The notes: generated by a model from the sequence alone, not told the origin. 43,047 nucleotides of DNA from Pseudolabrys sp. (GCA_022843325.1 JALHNV010000024.1:1-43047); one strand, 5' to 3'; counted from the stretch's first letter, positions 19,367 to 39,038 are shown. Translations and numbers: made by a program.

Positions 19367-19388
19367 GTGCCCCGCTTGCGCGGGGCAC
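19367..19388 (-). other. Perfect GCAA-capped hairpin between tuf and rpsJ
   Basis: The arms GTGCCCCGC and GCGGGGCAC (9 bp) enclose a loop that reads GCAA on the transcribed (minus) strand, a GNRA tetraloop. It begins 12 bases past the tuf stop. No T-run follows, so it is not a classic terminator. RNA processing, an mRNA stability element, or partial attenuation between the str and S10 parts are the candidate roles. Confidence 0.7.
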
Positions 19389-19400
19389 ACCAGCAATTTG

Positions 19401-20591
<1,191 letters not shown>

Positions 20592-20648
20592 CTAAACTCT
20601 CCCTGTCGGGTCTCTAACGGTGCCGGTGAATGATTTCGCGTTTGAAGA

Positions 20649-22724
<2,076 letters not shown>

Positions 22725-22754
22725 AGCTAATCCGCTTCCTGAATAAGTTCGCCG

Positions 22755-23228
<474 letters not shown>

Positions 23229-23251
23229 TCAGCTTCCGGTTATTGGAACGA

Positions 23252-23623
23252 TTATTTCGGACGCTTGGCGCCGTACTTCGAACGGCGCTGCTTGCGGTTC
23301 TTGACGCCCTGGGTATCGAGGACGCCGCGCAGGATGTGGTAGCGCACGCCGGGCAGATCCTTGACGCGGCCGCCGCGGATCATGACCACCGAGTGCTCTT
23401 GCAGATTGTGGCCCTCGCCCGGGATGTAACCGATGACTTCGAAGCCGTTGGTCAGGCGCACCTTGGCGACCTTACGCAGCGCCGAGTTCGGCTTCTTCGG
23501 GGTCGTCGTATAGACGCGCGTGCAAACGCCGCGCTTCTGCGGGCTGGCCTGCAGCGCCGGCACCTTGTTGCGCACCTTCAGCGGGGAGCGCGGATTGGCA
23601 ATCAGCTGGTTGATCGTCGGCAT
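23252..23623 (-). CDS. rpsL: 30S ribosomal protein S12
   Basis: S12 (123 residues) controls decoding accuracy. The [11 protein letters not shown] start, [19 protein letters not shown] and [20 protein letters not shown] are intact. The lysines in TPKKPNSA and GGRVKDLPG, the usual sites of streptomycin-resistance mutations, are both wild-type. AAGG 6 bases upstream of the ATG is the ribosome binding site. It is the first gene of the long str–S10–spc–alpha unit. Confidence 0.99.
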   Translation of the reverse strand: MPTINQLIANPRSPLKVRNKVPALQASPQKRGVCTRVYTTTPKKPNSALRKVAKVRLTNGFEVIGYIPGEGHNLQEHSVVMIRGGRVKDLPGVRYHILRGVLDTQGVKNRKQRRSKYGAKRPK

Positions 23624-23644
23624 CGTTCGCCTTCGTTACCTGTT

Positions 23645-23736
23645 GGGCATTCGCCCGGAATTAAGGGCTTGCGCCCGGAATTGACGGACCTTGCGGCCCC
23701 TTAAGCGTTCTTGTTGCGTGCCGACCCGGCACGCAA
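23645..23736 (-). promoter_or_regulatory. rpsL leader with four successive hairpins and a tandem repeat
   Basis: In minus-strand order: a perfect 9-bp stem TTGCGTGCC/GGCACGCAA with a GGGTC loop (23736-23714), a 5-bp stem GGGCC-GCAA-GGTCC (23699-23686), then two tandem 20-bp units (23684-23645). Each unit reads AATTCCGGGC-NNNN-GCCC and forms a GGGC/GCCC stem, with loops GCAA and GAAT. None has a U-tract. All lie in the untranslated leader between the str promoter and the rpsL start, the last ending 21 bases before the ATG. This is where a protein-binding feedback site or an antitermination/processing signal would sit. Confidence 0.6.
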
Positions 23737-23835
23737 AACGAAATCGCGCCATCCGCATCAATTGCGGGGGCGCTCTTTCCAGTCCTGACAACCGCAAAGT
23801 CGTTGGTCCGACCGTGCAGCCGTTAGCCTTGTAAC

Positions 23836-23852
23836 CTGACAGTGGCTGTCAG
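23836..23852 (-). repeat. Perfect 7-bp inverted repeat in the rpsL leader
   Basis: CTGACAG and CTGTCAG enclose a 3-base spacer. With no T-run after it, this is either a further leader hairpin or a protein-binding palindrome. Within the 523-base gap 23624-24146 it lies between the promoter (23986-24014) and the hairpin series nearer rpsL. Confidence 0.5.
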
Positions 23853-23985
23853 CGGCAGCGTCTGAGCTTCATGCGTCGAGGCGATTGCGCCAGCCTGTCT
23901 TTGAGAAACTTGAGTATTCTCAGAGATTTAGCCGGGCGGCCGTTCCGAAGCAGGCGAAGCTCACCGCCTGCCGTTAAGTGCCGCG

Positions 23986-24014
23986 TATGTATCGGCCGGG
24001 GGGACCCAAGTCAA
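23986..24014 (-). promoter_or_regulatory. Sigma-70-type promoter of the str–S10–spc–alpha unit
   Basis: The -35 box TTGACT (24014-24009) and the -10 box TACATA (23991-23986) are separated by exactly 17 bases on the minus strand. Transcription would start near 23979, giving a leader of about 355 bases before rpsL. The element lies just past the rpoC terminator, which makes an independent promoter necessary. The GC-rich segment between the -10 box and the start could be a stringent-response discriminator, but that is inference. Confidence 0.7.
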
Positions 24015-24099
24015 GGCGAAAAAAGGCCGAAAAATCGCATGTTTAGGCCGTTTCCGGCGTCTCCGGCCGGGCCCGGTACGCCACCCTGCCCCGCCAATG

Positions 24100-24125
24100 A
24101 AAAGGCCGCCCGGAGGCGGCCTTTT
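24100..24125 (-). terminator. Rho-independent terminator after rpoC
   Basis: The stem GGCCGCC/GGCGGCC has a 4-base loop, flanked by AAAA and TTTT that can extend it. On the minus strand it ends GGCGGCCTTTTC, 22 bases beyond the rpoC stop. It closes the rplJL-rpoBC unit and separates it from the str promoter. Confidence 0.88.
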
Positions 24126-24146
24126 CGATTCGGGGTGGCCAGTGGC

Positions 24147-28355
<4,209 letters not shown>

Positions 28356-28415
28356 TGCCATCTCCGCTTTGCCGGCATGCCACCGGCCGCATAATTTCTA
28401 AACAAGGGCGCAAAC

Positions 28416-28438
28416 GGCCGGCCCCCGAGGGGCCGGCC
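28416..28438 (-). other. Perfect 10-bp hairpin between rpoB and rpoC
   Basis: GGCCGGCCCC and GGGGCCGGCC enclose a 3-base loop, 10 bases past the rpoB stop in an 87-base spacer. On the minus strand GTTTGCG follows, so there is no real U-tract. It should block 3' exonucleases or set the rpoB:rpoC ratio rather than terminate fully. Confidence 0.6.
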
Positions 28439-28448
28439 AGGACGCTTG

Positions 28449-32579
<4,131 letters not shown>

Positions 32580-32793
32580 CGTTTCTCTCTCGATTCGATT
32601 GTAGCGGCAGCGCGGGCGCCTCTCCTAACAGCCGCAATCCATCGCGACCATCGGGACAGGCGTCGGGGCTGTCCGGTTTTATGTGATTCGGGGTCTGCCC
32701 GAACCGTCTCACGCTTCACAATTCAGATGACCGCGCCTTTAGGCCGGTCACTTCGGTGGCTGGTATTCCGCCACCCCGCTTCTTCAATCCGAG

Positions 32794-32821
32794 ACCCCCG
32801 GGGGCTTTCGCCTCCGGGGGT
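32794..32821 (-). other. 12-bp GAAA-capped hairpin in the rplL–rpoB spacer
   Basis: ACCCCCGGGGGC pairs with GCCTCCGGGGGT (one G-U wobble) around a loop that reads GAAA on the minus strand. No T-run follows. The same 304-base spacer (32580-32883) also holds TTCGGG/CCCGAA (32687-32703) and a bulged GACCG/CGGTC stem. I see no convincing promoter. In enterobacteria the matching spacer contains an attenuator and an RNase III site that lower rpoBC relative to rplL, so an analogous function is plausible. Confidence 0.6.
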
Positions 32822-32866
32822 AGTCGTTATGTCGCGGGATCCGGGCGCCGCGGCGCAGCCGGCTCC

Positions 32867-32892
32867 CTTAAGTAGGTACGGACCTACTTAAG
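32867..32892 (-). repeat. Perfect 11-bp inverted repeat across the rplL stop codon
   Basis: CTTAAGTAGGT and ACCTACTTAAG enclose only 4 bases. The 5' arm on the minus strand is the last two rplL codons (Leu-Lys) plus the TAG stop. The AT-rich arms stand out in GC-rich surroundings. The next bases are GGAGCC, so it is not an intrinsic terminator. Confidence 0.75.
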
Positions 32893-33258
32893 CTCAACCT
32901 TGGCGCCGACCTTTTCCAGGGTAGCCTTGATCTTGTCGGCTTCTTCCTTGTTGACGCCTTCCTTGACCGGCTTCGGCGCGCCTTCGACCAGGTCCTTGGC
33001 TTCCTTGAGGCCAAGACCGGTGAGAGCACGCACTTCCTTGATCACCTCGATCTTCTTCTCGCCGGCAGAGGCGAGGACCACGGTGAATTCGGTCTTTTCT
33101 TCAGCGGCGGCAGCGCCGCCACCGGCGGCCGGGCCGGCAACCGCAACCGCGGCAGCAGCCGAAACGCCCCACTTCTCTTCGAGCATCTTGGCCAGATCGG
33201 CTGCTTCCAGCACGGTCAGGGTCGAGAGTTCGTCAACGATCTTCTGCAGGTCAGCCAT
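32884..33258 (-). CDS. rplL: 50S ribosomal protein L7/L12
   Basis: L7/L12 (124 residues) is the multi-copy stalk protein that recruits translation factors. The N-terminal dimerisation part ([20 protein letters not shown]) is followed by an Ala/Gly hinge near residues 33-52 and the factor-binding C-terminal domain with [40 protein letters not shown] and [25 protein letters not shown] 8 bases upstream of the ATG fits strong translation. It lies 54 bases after rplJ. Confidence 0.99.
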   Translation of the reverse strand: MADLQKIVDELSTLTVLEAADLAKMLEEKWGVSAAAAVAVAGPAAGGGAAAAEEKTEFTVVLASAGEKKIEVIKEVRALTGLGLKEAKDLVEGAPKPVKEGVNKEEADKIKATLEKVGAKVELK

Positions 33259-33312
33259 TGTCTCAGTTCCTGTTTATAGGTTCGAACCAGTTTCGAGAGA
33301 TTGCTTGAGCCG

Positions 33313-33831
33313 TCAGGCCGCAGCGTCCTTGGATGCATAGGCACTGATCACGCGCGCGACCTTGGCCGCGGGAGCGTTGGTGAGCTGCGCAATCTTGGTC
33401 GCCGGCGCCACCAGGAGGCCGACGATCTTCGCGCGCAGTTCATCCAGAGACGGCAGCGAGGCGAGTGCCTTGACGCCGTTCGGATCCAGTGCCGTTTTGC
33501 CCATCGACCCGCCGAGAATGACGAACTGTTCGTTCGCCTTGGCGAAATCGACGGCTACCTTCGGTGCCGCCACCGGGTCGCCTGAATAGGCGAGCACGGT
33601 CGGTCCCTTGAGCAGGGACGCGATGGAGGCAACGTCGGTGTCCTTGAGCGCAATCTTGGCGAGACGGTTTTTCGCGACCTTCACGTGCCCGCCCGCCTGC
33701 TTCATCTGCTGACGCAGAGTCTGCATCTGGGCGACCGTGAGGCCGGAATAGTGAGCCACCACCACCACGTTCGAGGTCTTGAAGACCTCGCCCAGTTCGG
33801 TGATTGACTCCGCTTTGCCCGCTCGATCCAC
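33313..33831 (-). CDS. rplJ: 50S ribosomal protein L10
   Basis: L10 (172 residues) anchors the L7/L12 stalk and, in many bacteria, represses its own mRNA through a leader. The sequence reads [57 protein letters not shown] and [20 protein letters not shown]. The start is a GTG at 33831 with GGAAAGAG 6 bases upstream. It is normally the gene after rplA. Here rplA lies 8.7 kb away, beyond the autotransporter block. Confidence 0.97.
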   Translation of the reverse strand: MDRAGKAESITELGEVFKTSNVVVVAHYSGLTVAQMQTLRQQMKQAGGHVKVAKNRLAKIALKDTDVASIASLLKGPTVLAYSGDPVAAPKVAVDFAKANEQFVILGGSMGKTALDPNGVKALASLPSLDELRAKIVGLLVAPATKIAQLTNAPAAKVARVISAYASKDAAA

Positions 33832-33851
33832 TGCAAGCTCTTTCCGGTTAT

Positions 33852-33961
33852 GACGGCTTGCCTGCGTGTCGCAGGAGCCGCCGGGTTGCTACCAGCCGTC
33901 CTGCCTTTTCGTGCACGCGCAGCGAAACCGGGGCAGAACGACGCTCGAGTTAGCCTGCCCC
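33852..33961 (-). promoter_or_regulatory. Probable L10 leader (autoregulatory RNA)
   Basis: Ending 20 bases before the rplJ start, the minus strand folds as GCGTG, an asymmetric internal loop (CACGAAAAG against GA), GCAGGA, a hairpin loop, TCCTGC, then CACGC. An internal loop rich in G and A beside a short stem is the kink-turn-like feature of L10 leaders. Just upstream is a 7-bp stem GGGGCAG/CTGCCCC (33930-33961). Segment GACGGCT (33900-33894) is also complementary to AGCCGTC (33858-33852), which would disrupt the first fold. The leader identity is inferred from position and fold by eye. Confidence 0.55.
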
Positions 33962-34122
33962 CCGATCGATGGCCTAAGCCGCCGCCGGGTCTCCGAGGTT
34001 CGAACCGACTTGGCGCAGCGGTGAAGCCGCGCAAATCCGGTCTGGTCCCCGTCTGTGCTGGCCCCTCGCGGGATTAAGCTTCGGCCCGAAAGCCTTGGCG
34101 CCGGCAGTCTTGGACAGGTCGG

Positions 34123-34144
34123 CCGTATCGGTTGCCCGATGCGG
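34123..34144 (-). other. GCAA-capped hairpin upstream of rplJ
   Basis: CCGCATCGG pairs with CCGATACGG with one mismatch around a GCAA loop on the minus strand. It lies about 290 bases before the rplJ start in the 595-base gap 33832-34426, between the candidate promoters and the L10 leader. No T-run follows. Confidence 0.5.
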
Positions 34145-34253
34145 CCTTGCGTGCCTTCAAAACGTGGAAATACGGTTTTCCTCCCTTTCAGAGTTCCCGC
34201 CGGGATATCCAAAAGAGATGAGTTCCGAACACCTTGTTTTAGAGACGCGCAAA

Positions 34254-34282
34254 GGCGTGCCGACAAAAGGGGACGGCACGCC
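34254..34282 (-). terminator. Perfect 9-bp hairpin past the first autotransporter; possible terminator
   Basis: GGCGTGCCG and CGGCACGCC enclose 11 bases. On the minus strand TTTGCG follows, so it could be a weak intrinsic terminator for autotransporter transcripts heading toward rplJ. The arms share the core GCGTGCCG/CGGCACGC with the large hairpin in the rpsL leader (23714-23736). Confidence 0.45.
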
Positions 34283-34291
34283 CGATGCGGT

Positions 34292-34320
34292 CATTTAGAC
34301 GGTCTCGCTGCCGTTGCCAA
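34292..34320 (-). promoter_or_regulatory. Candidate promoter for rplJL-rpoBC
   Basis: A promoter must lie between the first autotransporter and rplJ unless the ribosomal genes depend on read-through. The best -35 I see is TTGGCA (34320-34315), 17 bases before TAAATG (34297-34292). A second weak pair, TTGTCG and TCTAAA, also 17 bases apart, overlaps the 34254 hairpin on its downstream side. Both -10 boxes are poor, so the assignment is tentative. Confidence 0.3.
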
Positions 34321-34426
34321 GTGGCAATTTCGCGGCACTTTTGCTCAAATTTGAGGAATCGTTCGGCCCGGGGCGACCGCGGAGCTGACCCGCCCTCACC
34401 GTCCCGGGCGCCTCGCGGGGCAGGGC

Positions 34427-35278
34427 TTACCAAGAATAACGAAGGTTTCCCTTGCCGGCATAGCTGGCGTTCGTGCGGGAGAACTCGCCATCGAACCCCG
34501 CGCCCACGGTCCAGCCTGGGCCGAGCGCGAGATCGGCGCCGAAGGACAGCAGCGCGGCATTCGCCGCGGGCGTGGCGCCATTCACTGTAAAGGTGGCGCC
34601 GGGCAACTGTTGAAATGTCGCCGTCACGGTGCGGTCGTTGTTCCAGTCATGCGCCCAGGCGGCTTTTGCCCGCAGCATCAGCGGCCGGTCGCCGAGCGCT
34701 GCCATCGTGTCGAAGCGCGCGCCGAGTTCACCACGCGTCGTGGTGGCGCGGCTCGAGTCGTAAGACAGCGCAAAGAGACCGGGGCCCGATGCGGCGAATT
34801 CAGCGTAAGCCGGCATGAAGAGCGTCGTCGTTTGCACTGCGGCATAAGGCGTTACGCTGAACACCGGCATCTCGAAACGCCGGCCGCCTTCCAACCGTGC
34901 CACCAGCGCCTGCGGGCGGAACGAAGCCCGCAACACCTCAGTCGTACCTCCGGCGGTGACGGTTCGGTCGGTCGAAGCGTCTTGCCATGAATAGCCGAGC
35001 GCGGCGGCCATGTAGGCCGGGCCAAAAGCGTGGTGCCCGTAAAGCGCGGCGTTAAACGAATCGGAGGTGCCGGAGCCAAGACCATCGGCGATCCCAAAGC
35101 TCGAGCCGGCACCGCCGAGCGCAAAGCCGAGCTGGGAATCGGCCGATGCGCGATAGGTGGCGCCGCCCGTCACGCCATAGACCCGGCTGGTCGTGTCGTG
35201 CGAACCGGCGGCGTTGTCACCCGAGATGCGCGAACTGCCGCCGTAACCGGCCGCCCAGACGCTCCACCGCCCCTCAAA
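34427..35278 (-). repeat. Autotransporter barrel duplicate, copy 1
   Basis: The last 283 codons of this autotransporter align without a gap to the last 283 codons of its neighbour (38187-39038). By hand I count about 217 identical residues (77%). The DNA is visibly alike too, for example in the stretch encoding TFQQLPGATFTV. The passengers upstream are not alike. Confidence 0.9.
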
Positions 35279-37900
35279 GCTCACCGGGCGATCTTTCGGC
35301 GTCACCGCGGCGTAGGCTTGCGCGGCTTGGCGCGAGACCTGGCGTTGCGGCGCGTAGCCGAGCGGCGCGCCGCCCGCCCCCGCACCACCCGCCGGACTGC
35401 CGAACGCATGGTCAAATACGCTGCCCATGAACATGCCGGCGCCCGTCAGCACCGATTGCTGCACGCCGGCACCAGGCTCGCCCGAAAGCTGGCTCAGCGT
35501 ATTGAGCAGCTCTGGCCCCGGCAGAAAGAAGATGTTCTCGAAAGCCATAGACGGCTGAGCGCCGCCCGCGAGCGCATTATCGATCGCCTGTGCGACATTG
35601 CGCTGGTTGGTGTTGACGGTGCCCGGCAACAGAGACGTCAGCAGGAACGGATCGACCGTCAGCAGCACATCGCCGGTCGTGTAGGAGAGAACCGGATTGC
35701 GCAGCAAAGGATCGAAACTGACGCTGCTGAAAGTGGACCCTGTGAGATCGCCGCTACGCACCAGCGTGTAGGTCGTGCGTCCGACATTGCGGCCGGTGAT
35801 CACCAGCGCGCCGTCGAGCGTCGCCGGATTGGCGCCGACATTGATCTGGTTTGTCAGCGATCCGCGCAACCCGAAGGTCGTCGTCGCTGTGCCCGTCAGC
35901 AGCAGGCCCGCGCCGTTGAGGGAGCTGCCGCCGCCGATGGTGATGCGGCCCTCGCTGATGATGACGGTGGCGGCATCGACACGGCCGCCATCGAGAACGT
36001 TCAAGGCGCCATCGGGACTGCCGATGCCGATGGCGCCGGTGGAGGTCAACGTCGATCCTGCTCCGGTGACATTGATCGCGCCCGACGAGAAGCCGGGGTT
36101 GAATGCGAGAAGGACGCCGTTCGCGGTCACCGATGCGCCGTTCGCGATGGTCAGCGAACCGGTCGCCGCGACGCCGACGACCAGCATGCCACCCGCGCTG
36201 ACGGTCGTCCCGGGACCGCTCACGGTCATGGTGCCGGTGCCGGAGTTACCGACAACCAGATCGTCGGTCAGGTTGAGGGTCGATCCACCGCTGATATTCA
36301 CCGTGCCGCTTGAGCAATTACACTCGCCCAGAAACATCGATGCGGCATTGACCCGGCCGCCATTGGTGATATTCACAAAGCCGATGGAAAAATCGCCGAC
36401 GAAAATTTCGGCCGCGTTCCAGGTCGAGCCCGGCCCCGTGACGTTGACGATACCCGTGGCATTGCCTGTCGCGTCGAAACCAAGCGTCGCGTCGTTGGTA
36501 TTGAACGTGCCGCCGTTGCGCACATTCACGATGCCTGTGCCGCCGGGATCCAATGCCGACTGATTGCCGCCGATCACGACGACCGGGCCGTTCGAGGTCC
36601 AGGTCGAAAACGAACCGTCAATATTCACGACACCGAGTGCACCCGCGAAATTGCCGAGATAGGCGAAGCCGGCATTGGTGACGCTCGCGCCGTTGGTGAT
36701 GTTCATCACACCGCTGCCGGTGTGACCGACGAACAGCGAATCCACCGATGTTGTCAGCGTGACGGTCGATCCCGGACCACTCACGTTCAGCGTGCCATCG
36801 CCGCCCGACGCACCGCGGCCGAGATACATGGCGCCCTGCATCGTCAGGGCGCTGCCGTTGCGGACAGTGACGATGCCGGTGCCGCCGGCGCCGGCACCGC
36901 CGCCGGTGTTGCCGCCGATGATCATGTCGCCGGCCGCGCCGCCGTCCCATGTCGCGTTGTCAATGGTCAGCGAACCGGTCGAACCGGCGCTAAAGCCGAG
37001 ATAAACGCCGGCGTTGTTGTTGACCTGGACGCTGGCACCGCTGGAGACGTTGAAAACGCCGGAGCCGCCCGGCTTGAAGCCGATCACCGTCTCGTTGTTC
37101 GCAACATAAGTGCCGCCATTCGAGACGTTGACGGTACCCGAGCCGCCATTGGTCGACAGCACGCTCCCGCCGAGCGCCGTGACGAGTGTTGTCGTCCAGC
37201 TTGAGCCTGAGCCGGAAATGTTGAGGGTGCCGGCGCCGCCTGTCTCGACCCCGACAAACGTGCTGCCCGTGACGGCGACGGCTCCGCCGCCCGTCACATT
37301 GAAAACGCCGGTGCCGAAATTGCCGACAAAGCTGTCGCCGCTGTTATTCCACTGGCTGCCCGCGCCGGACACCGTCACGGTGCCGTTCGCGCCCTGCAGG
37401 TGGCCGACATAGCTATCGACGGTGGTGGTCACCGCTTCGTTCTGCACCGTGAACGTGCCGGTGCCGGTCGCGCCGACCACGATCGTGCCGCCGCTGACGT
37501 TGAACGTTGTGTTCAAGCCGTCGACGACGACCGCACCGTCCGCAGAGGTGGCCGGGCCGGACATCGCGCCGCCGATGACGGCGAGATTGGTGACGGTGAA
37601 GTCGGCGCCGGTGTTGACCGTCAGCGCGCCGGTGCCGGTGAAGCCGACATTCAGGTCCGCGATAGTGACGGCCGATACGCTGGCGATCGCGGGATTGGGC
37701 GTGATCGTATCGAGCGTCGCGCTGTCAATCGGTGCGGGGACGGTCGTACTGTCCCAGTTGTTGCCATCAAACCAGTCGGTGCTGGTGCTGCCGTTCCACG
37801 TCTGGGCGACGCTTTGCGCCGCCGCCGGCAGTGCGGTCAGCAGGATCGCCGTGGAGGCCAAAAGCGGGGCGCGCAACGACCGCACAATTGCCCCGCGCAT
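34427..37900 (-). CDS. Type V autotransporter with a repetitive beta-helix passenger
   Basis: The protein has 1157 residues. Residues 1-32 form a signal peptide cut near PAAAQ. The passenger (about 33-780) consists of imperfect repeats of roughly 40-50 residues. Each has the form VNVSGPGSTW, a short strand, VG-SGTG-(M/V)NI-NGG, then AS----LG, typical of adhesin-like beta-helices. A linker follows, then a 12-strand barrel (about 875-1157) that starts FEGRWSVWAAGYGG and ends YSW with the C-terminal aromatic needed for barrel assembly. One close Cys pair occurs (ECNCS). I start at the ATG at 37900. A GTG at 37948 would add 16 basic residues before the signal. The ligand is unknown. Confidence 0.9.
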   Translation of the reverse strand: MRGAIVRSLRAPLLASTAILLTALPAAAQSVAQTWNGSTSTDWFDGNNWDSTTVPAPIDSATLDTITPNPAIASVSAVTIADLNVGFTGTGALTVNTGADFTVTNLAVIGGAMSGPATSADGAVVVDGLNTTFNVSGGTIVVGATGTGTFTVQNEAVTTTVDSYVGHLQGANGTVTVSGAGSQWNNSGDSFVGNFGTGVFNVTGGGAVAVTGSTFVGVETGGAGTLNISGSGSSWTTTLVTALGGSVLSTNGGSGTVNVSNGGTYVANNETVIGFKPGGSGVFNVSSGASVQVNNNAGVYLGFSAGSTGSLTIDNATWDGGAAGDMIIGGNTGGGAGAGGTGIVTVRNGSALTMQGAMYLGRGASGGDGTLNVSGPGSTVTLTTSVDSLFVGHTGSGVMNITNGASVTNAGFAYLGNFAGALGVVNIDGSFSTWTSNGPVVVIGGNQSALDPGGTGIVNVRNGGTFNTNDATLGFDATGNATGIVNVTGPGSTWNAAEIFVGDFSIGFVNITNGGRVNAASMFLGECNCSSGTVNISGGSTLNLTDDLVVGNSGTGTMTVSGPGTTVSAGGMLVVGVAATGSLTIANGASVTANGVLLAFNPGFSSGAINVTGAGSTLTSTGAIGIGSPDGALNVLDGGRVDAATVIISEGRITIGGGSSLNGAGLLLTGTATTTFGLRGSLTNQINVGANPATLDGALVITGRNVGRTTYTLVRSGDLTGSTFSSVSFDPLLRNPVLSYTTGDVLLTVDPFLLTSLLPGTVNTNQRNVAQAIDNALAGGAQPSMAFENIFFLPGPELLNTLSQLSGEPGAGVQQSVLTGAGMFMGSVFDHAFGSPAGGAGAGGAPLGYAPQRQVSRQAAQAYAAVTPKDRPVSFEGRWSVWAAGYGGSSRISGDNAAGSHDTTSRVYGVTGGATYRASADSQLGFALGGAGSSFGIADGLGSGTSDSFNAALYGHHAFGPAYMAAALGYSWQDASTDRTVTAGGTTEVLRASFRPQALVARLEGGRRFEMPVFSVTPYAAVQTTTLFMPAYAEFAASGPGLFALSYDSSRATTTRGELGARFDTMAALGDRPLMLRAKAAWAHDWNNDRTVTATFQQLPGATFTVNGATPAANAALLSFGADLALGPGWTVGAGFDGEFSRTNASYAGKGNLRYSW

Positions 37901-38072
37901 GCCGTCGCACCGCTTGTCAGAACGCCCCCGCACCGAACGCCGCCCCACTCTTTAATTACGCCGGCGCCGGCCGACGGACGCTGTTACCCGTGCGCGATTT
38001 TGGCATGCCCGAGCCAGAATGGAAACTCGGCGCGAGAGTTTTATCCCCTCAACTTTGGCGTTTTAACCGGCA

Positions 38073-38110
38073 AATTCAGTCGCTTAACGAATTTCAGAAA
38101 CAATTCAGAA
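38073..38110 (-). promoter_or_regulatory. Probable promoter/operator region of the first autotransporter
   Basis: The 286-base gap 37901-38186 is AT-richer than its surroundings. It contains three copies of CTGAA(A)TT on the minus strand, with TTCAG starts at 38075, 38093 and 38104 in plus coordinates, the last two 11 bp apart (one helical turn). A GATAAA-like -10 lies further down, but no clean -35 pairs with it. This suggests a regulated promoter, and the evidence is weak. Confidence 0.3.
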
Positions 38111-38186
38111 CGCCATCAGCGATCTCGGGGCCTTGCGGCACGCCTTTGGTGGAATCTCGCCAAGACACAATGCGGCCCGCAGCACC

Positions 38187-39038
38187 TCACCACGCGTAGC
38201 GGACGCTGCCTTTTCCCGAATAGCTCGCTGCGGTCCGCGAGAACTCGCCATCGAACCCTGCGCCCACGGACCAACCGCGGCCGATGGCCAGATCGGCGCC
38301 GAACGACAGCAGCGCCGCATCCGCCGCCGGCTTCGCCCCGCTCACCGTGAAGGTCGCGCCGGGCAGTTGCTGGAAGGTCGCGGTGGCGATGCGGTCGTTA
38401 TTCCAGTCGTGCGCCCAAGCGGCCTTGGCCTTCAGCGCGAGCGGCTTGTCGCCCAGCATGACGGTCTTGTCGAAGCGCGCACCGAGTTCGCCGCGGGTCG
38501 CCGTGAATGAACGCGAGCCATAGGACAGCGCGAAGGTGCCGGTACCGGAGGTTGCCGCCTCGCCATAAGACGGCAGGAAGAGCGTGGTCGTCTGTATAGC
38601 GGCGAATGGCGTGACGCCGAACGCGGCCGAGGTAAAGCGACGGCCACCTTCAAAACGCGTGGTCAGCGCCTGCGGGCGGAACGAGGCGTGCAGCACTTCG
38701 GTGACACCGCCGGCCGACACGGTGCGGTCGGTCGAGGCGTCCTGCCACGAATAGCCGAGCGCGGCGGCGACATAGGCCGGACCAAAAGCATGGCGCGCAT
38801 AGAGCGCGGCGTTGAACGAGTCCGCTTTGCCGGAACCAAATCCTTCGGCAAGGCTGAAGCTGGAGCCAGCACCACCGAGCGCGAAGCCGAGTTGCGTATC
38901 AGCCGACACGCGCCTGGTCGCGCCAATAGCCACGCCATACACGCGGCTGGTCGTGTCATGCGAGCCTGCGGCGCTGTCGCCTGATACGCGGGCATTACCG
39001 CCGTAACCGGACGCCCACAGCGACCAGCGGCGTTCGAA
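38187..39038 (-). repeat. Autotransporter barrel duplicate, copy 2
   Basis: This is the partner of the barrel at 34427-35278. It runs from FERRWSLWASGYGG to the terminal YAW, is the same length to the residue, and is about 77% identical by hand count. The segment just before the barrel (APLGYAPQR and QQAYAAVTP-DR) is also shared, so the duplicated unit begins some tens of residues earlier. Confidence 0.9.

Noticed and set aside
33998-34010. GGTTCGAACC resembling a tRNA T-loop (also at 33279)
   Set aside because: No flanking T-stem complementarity, anticodon arm or acceptor stem could be built around it on either strand.
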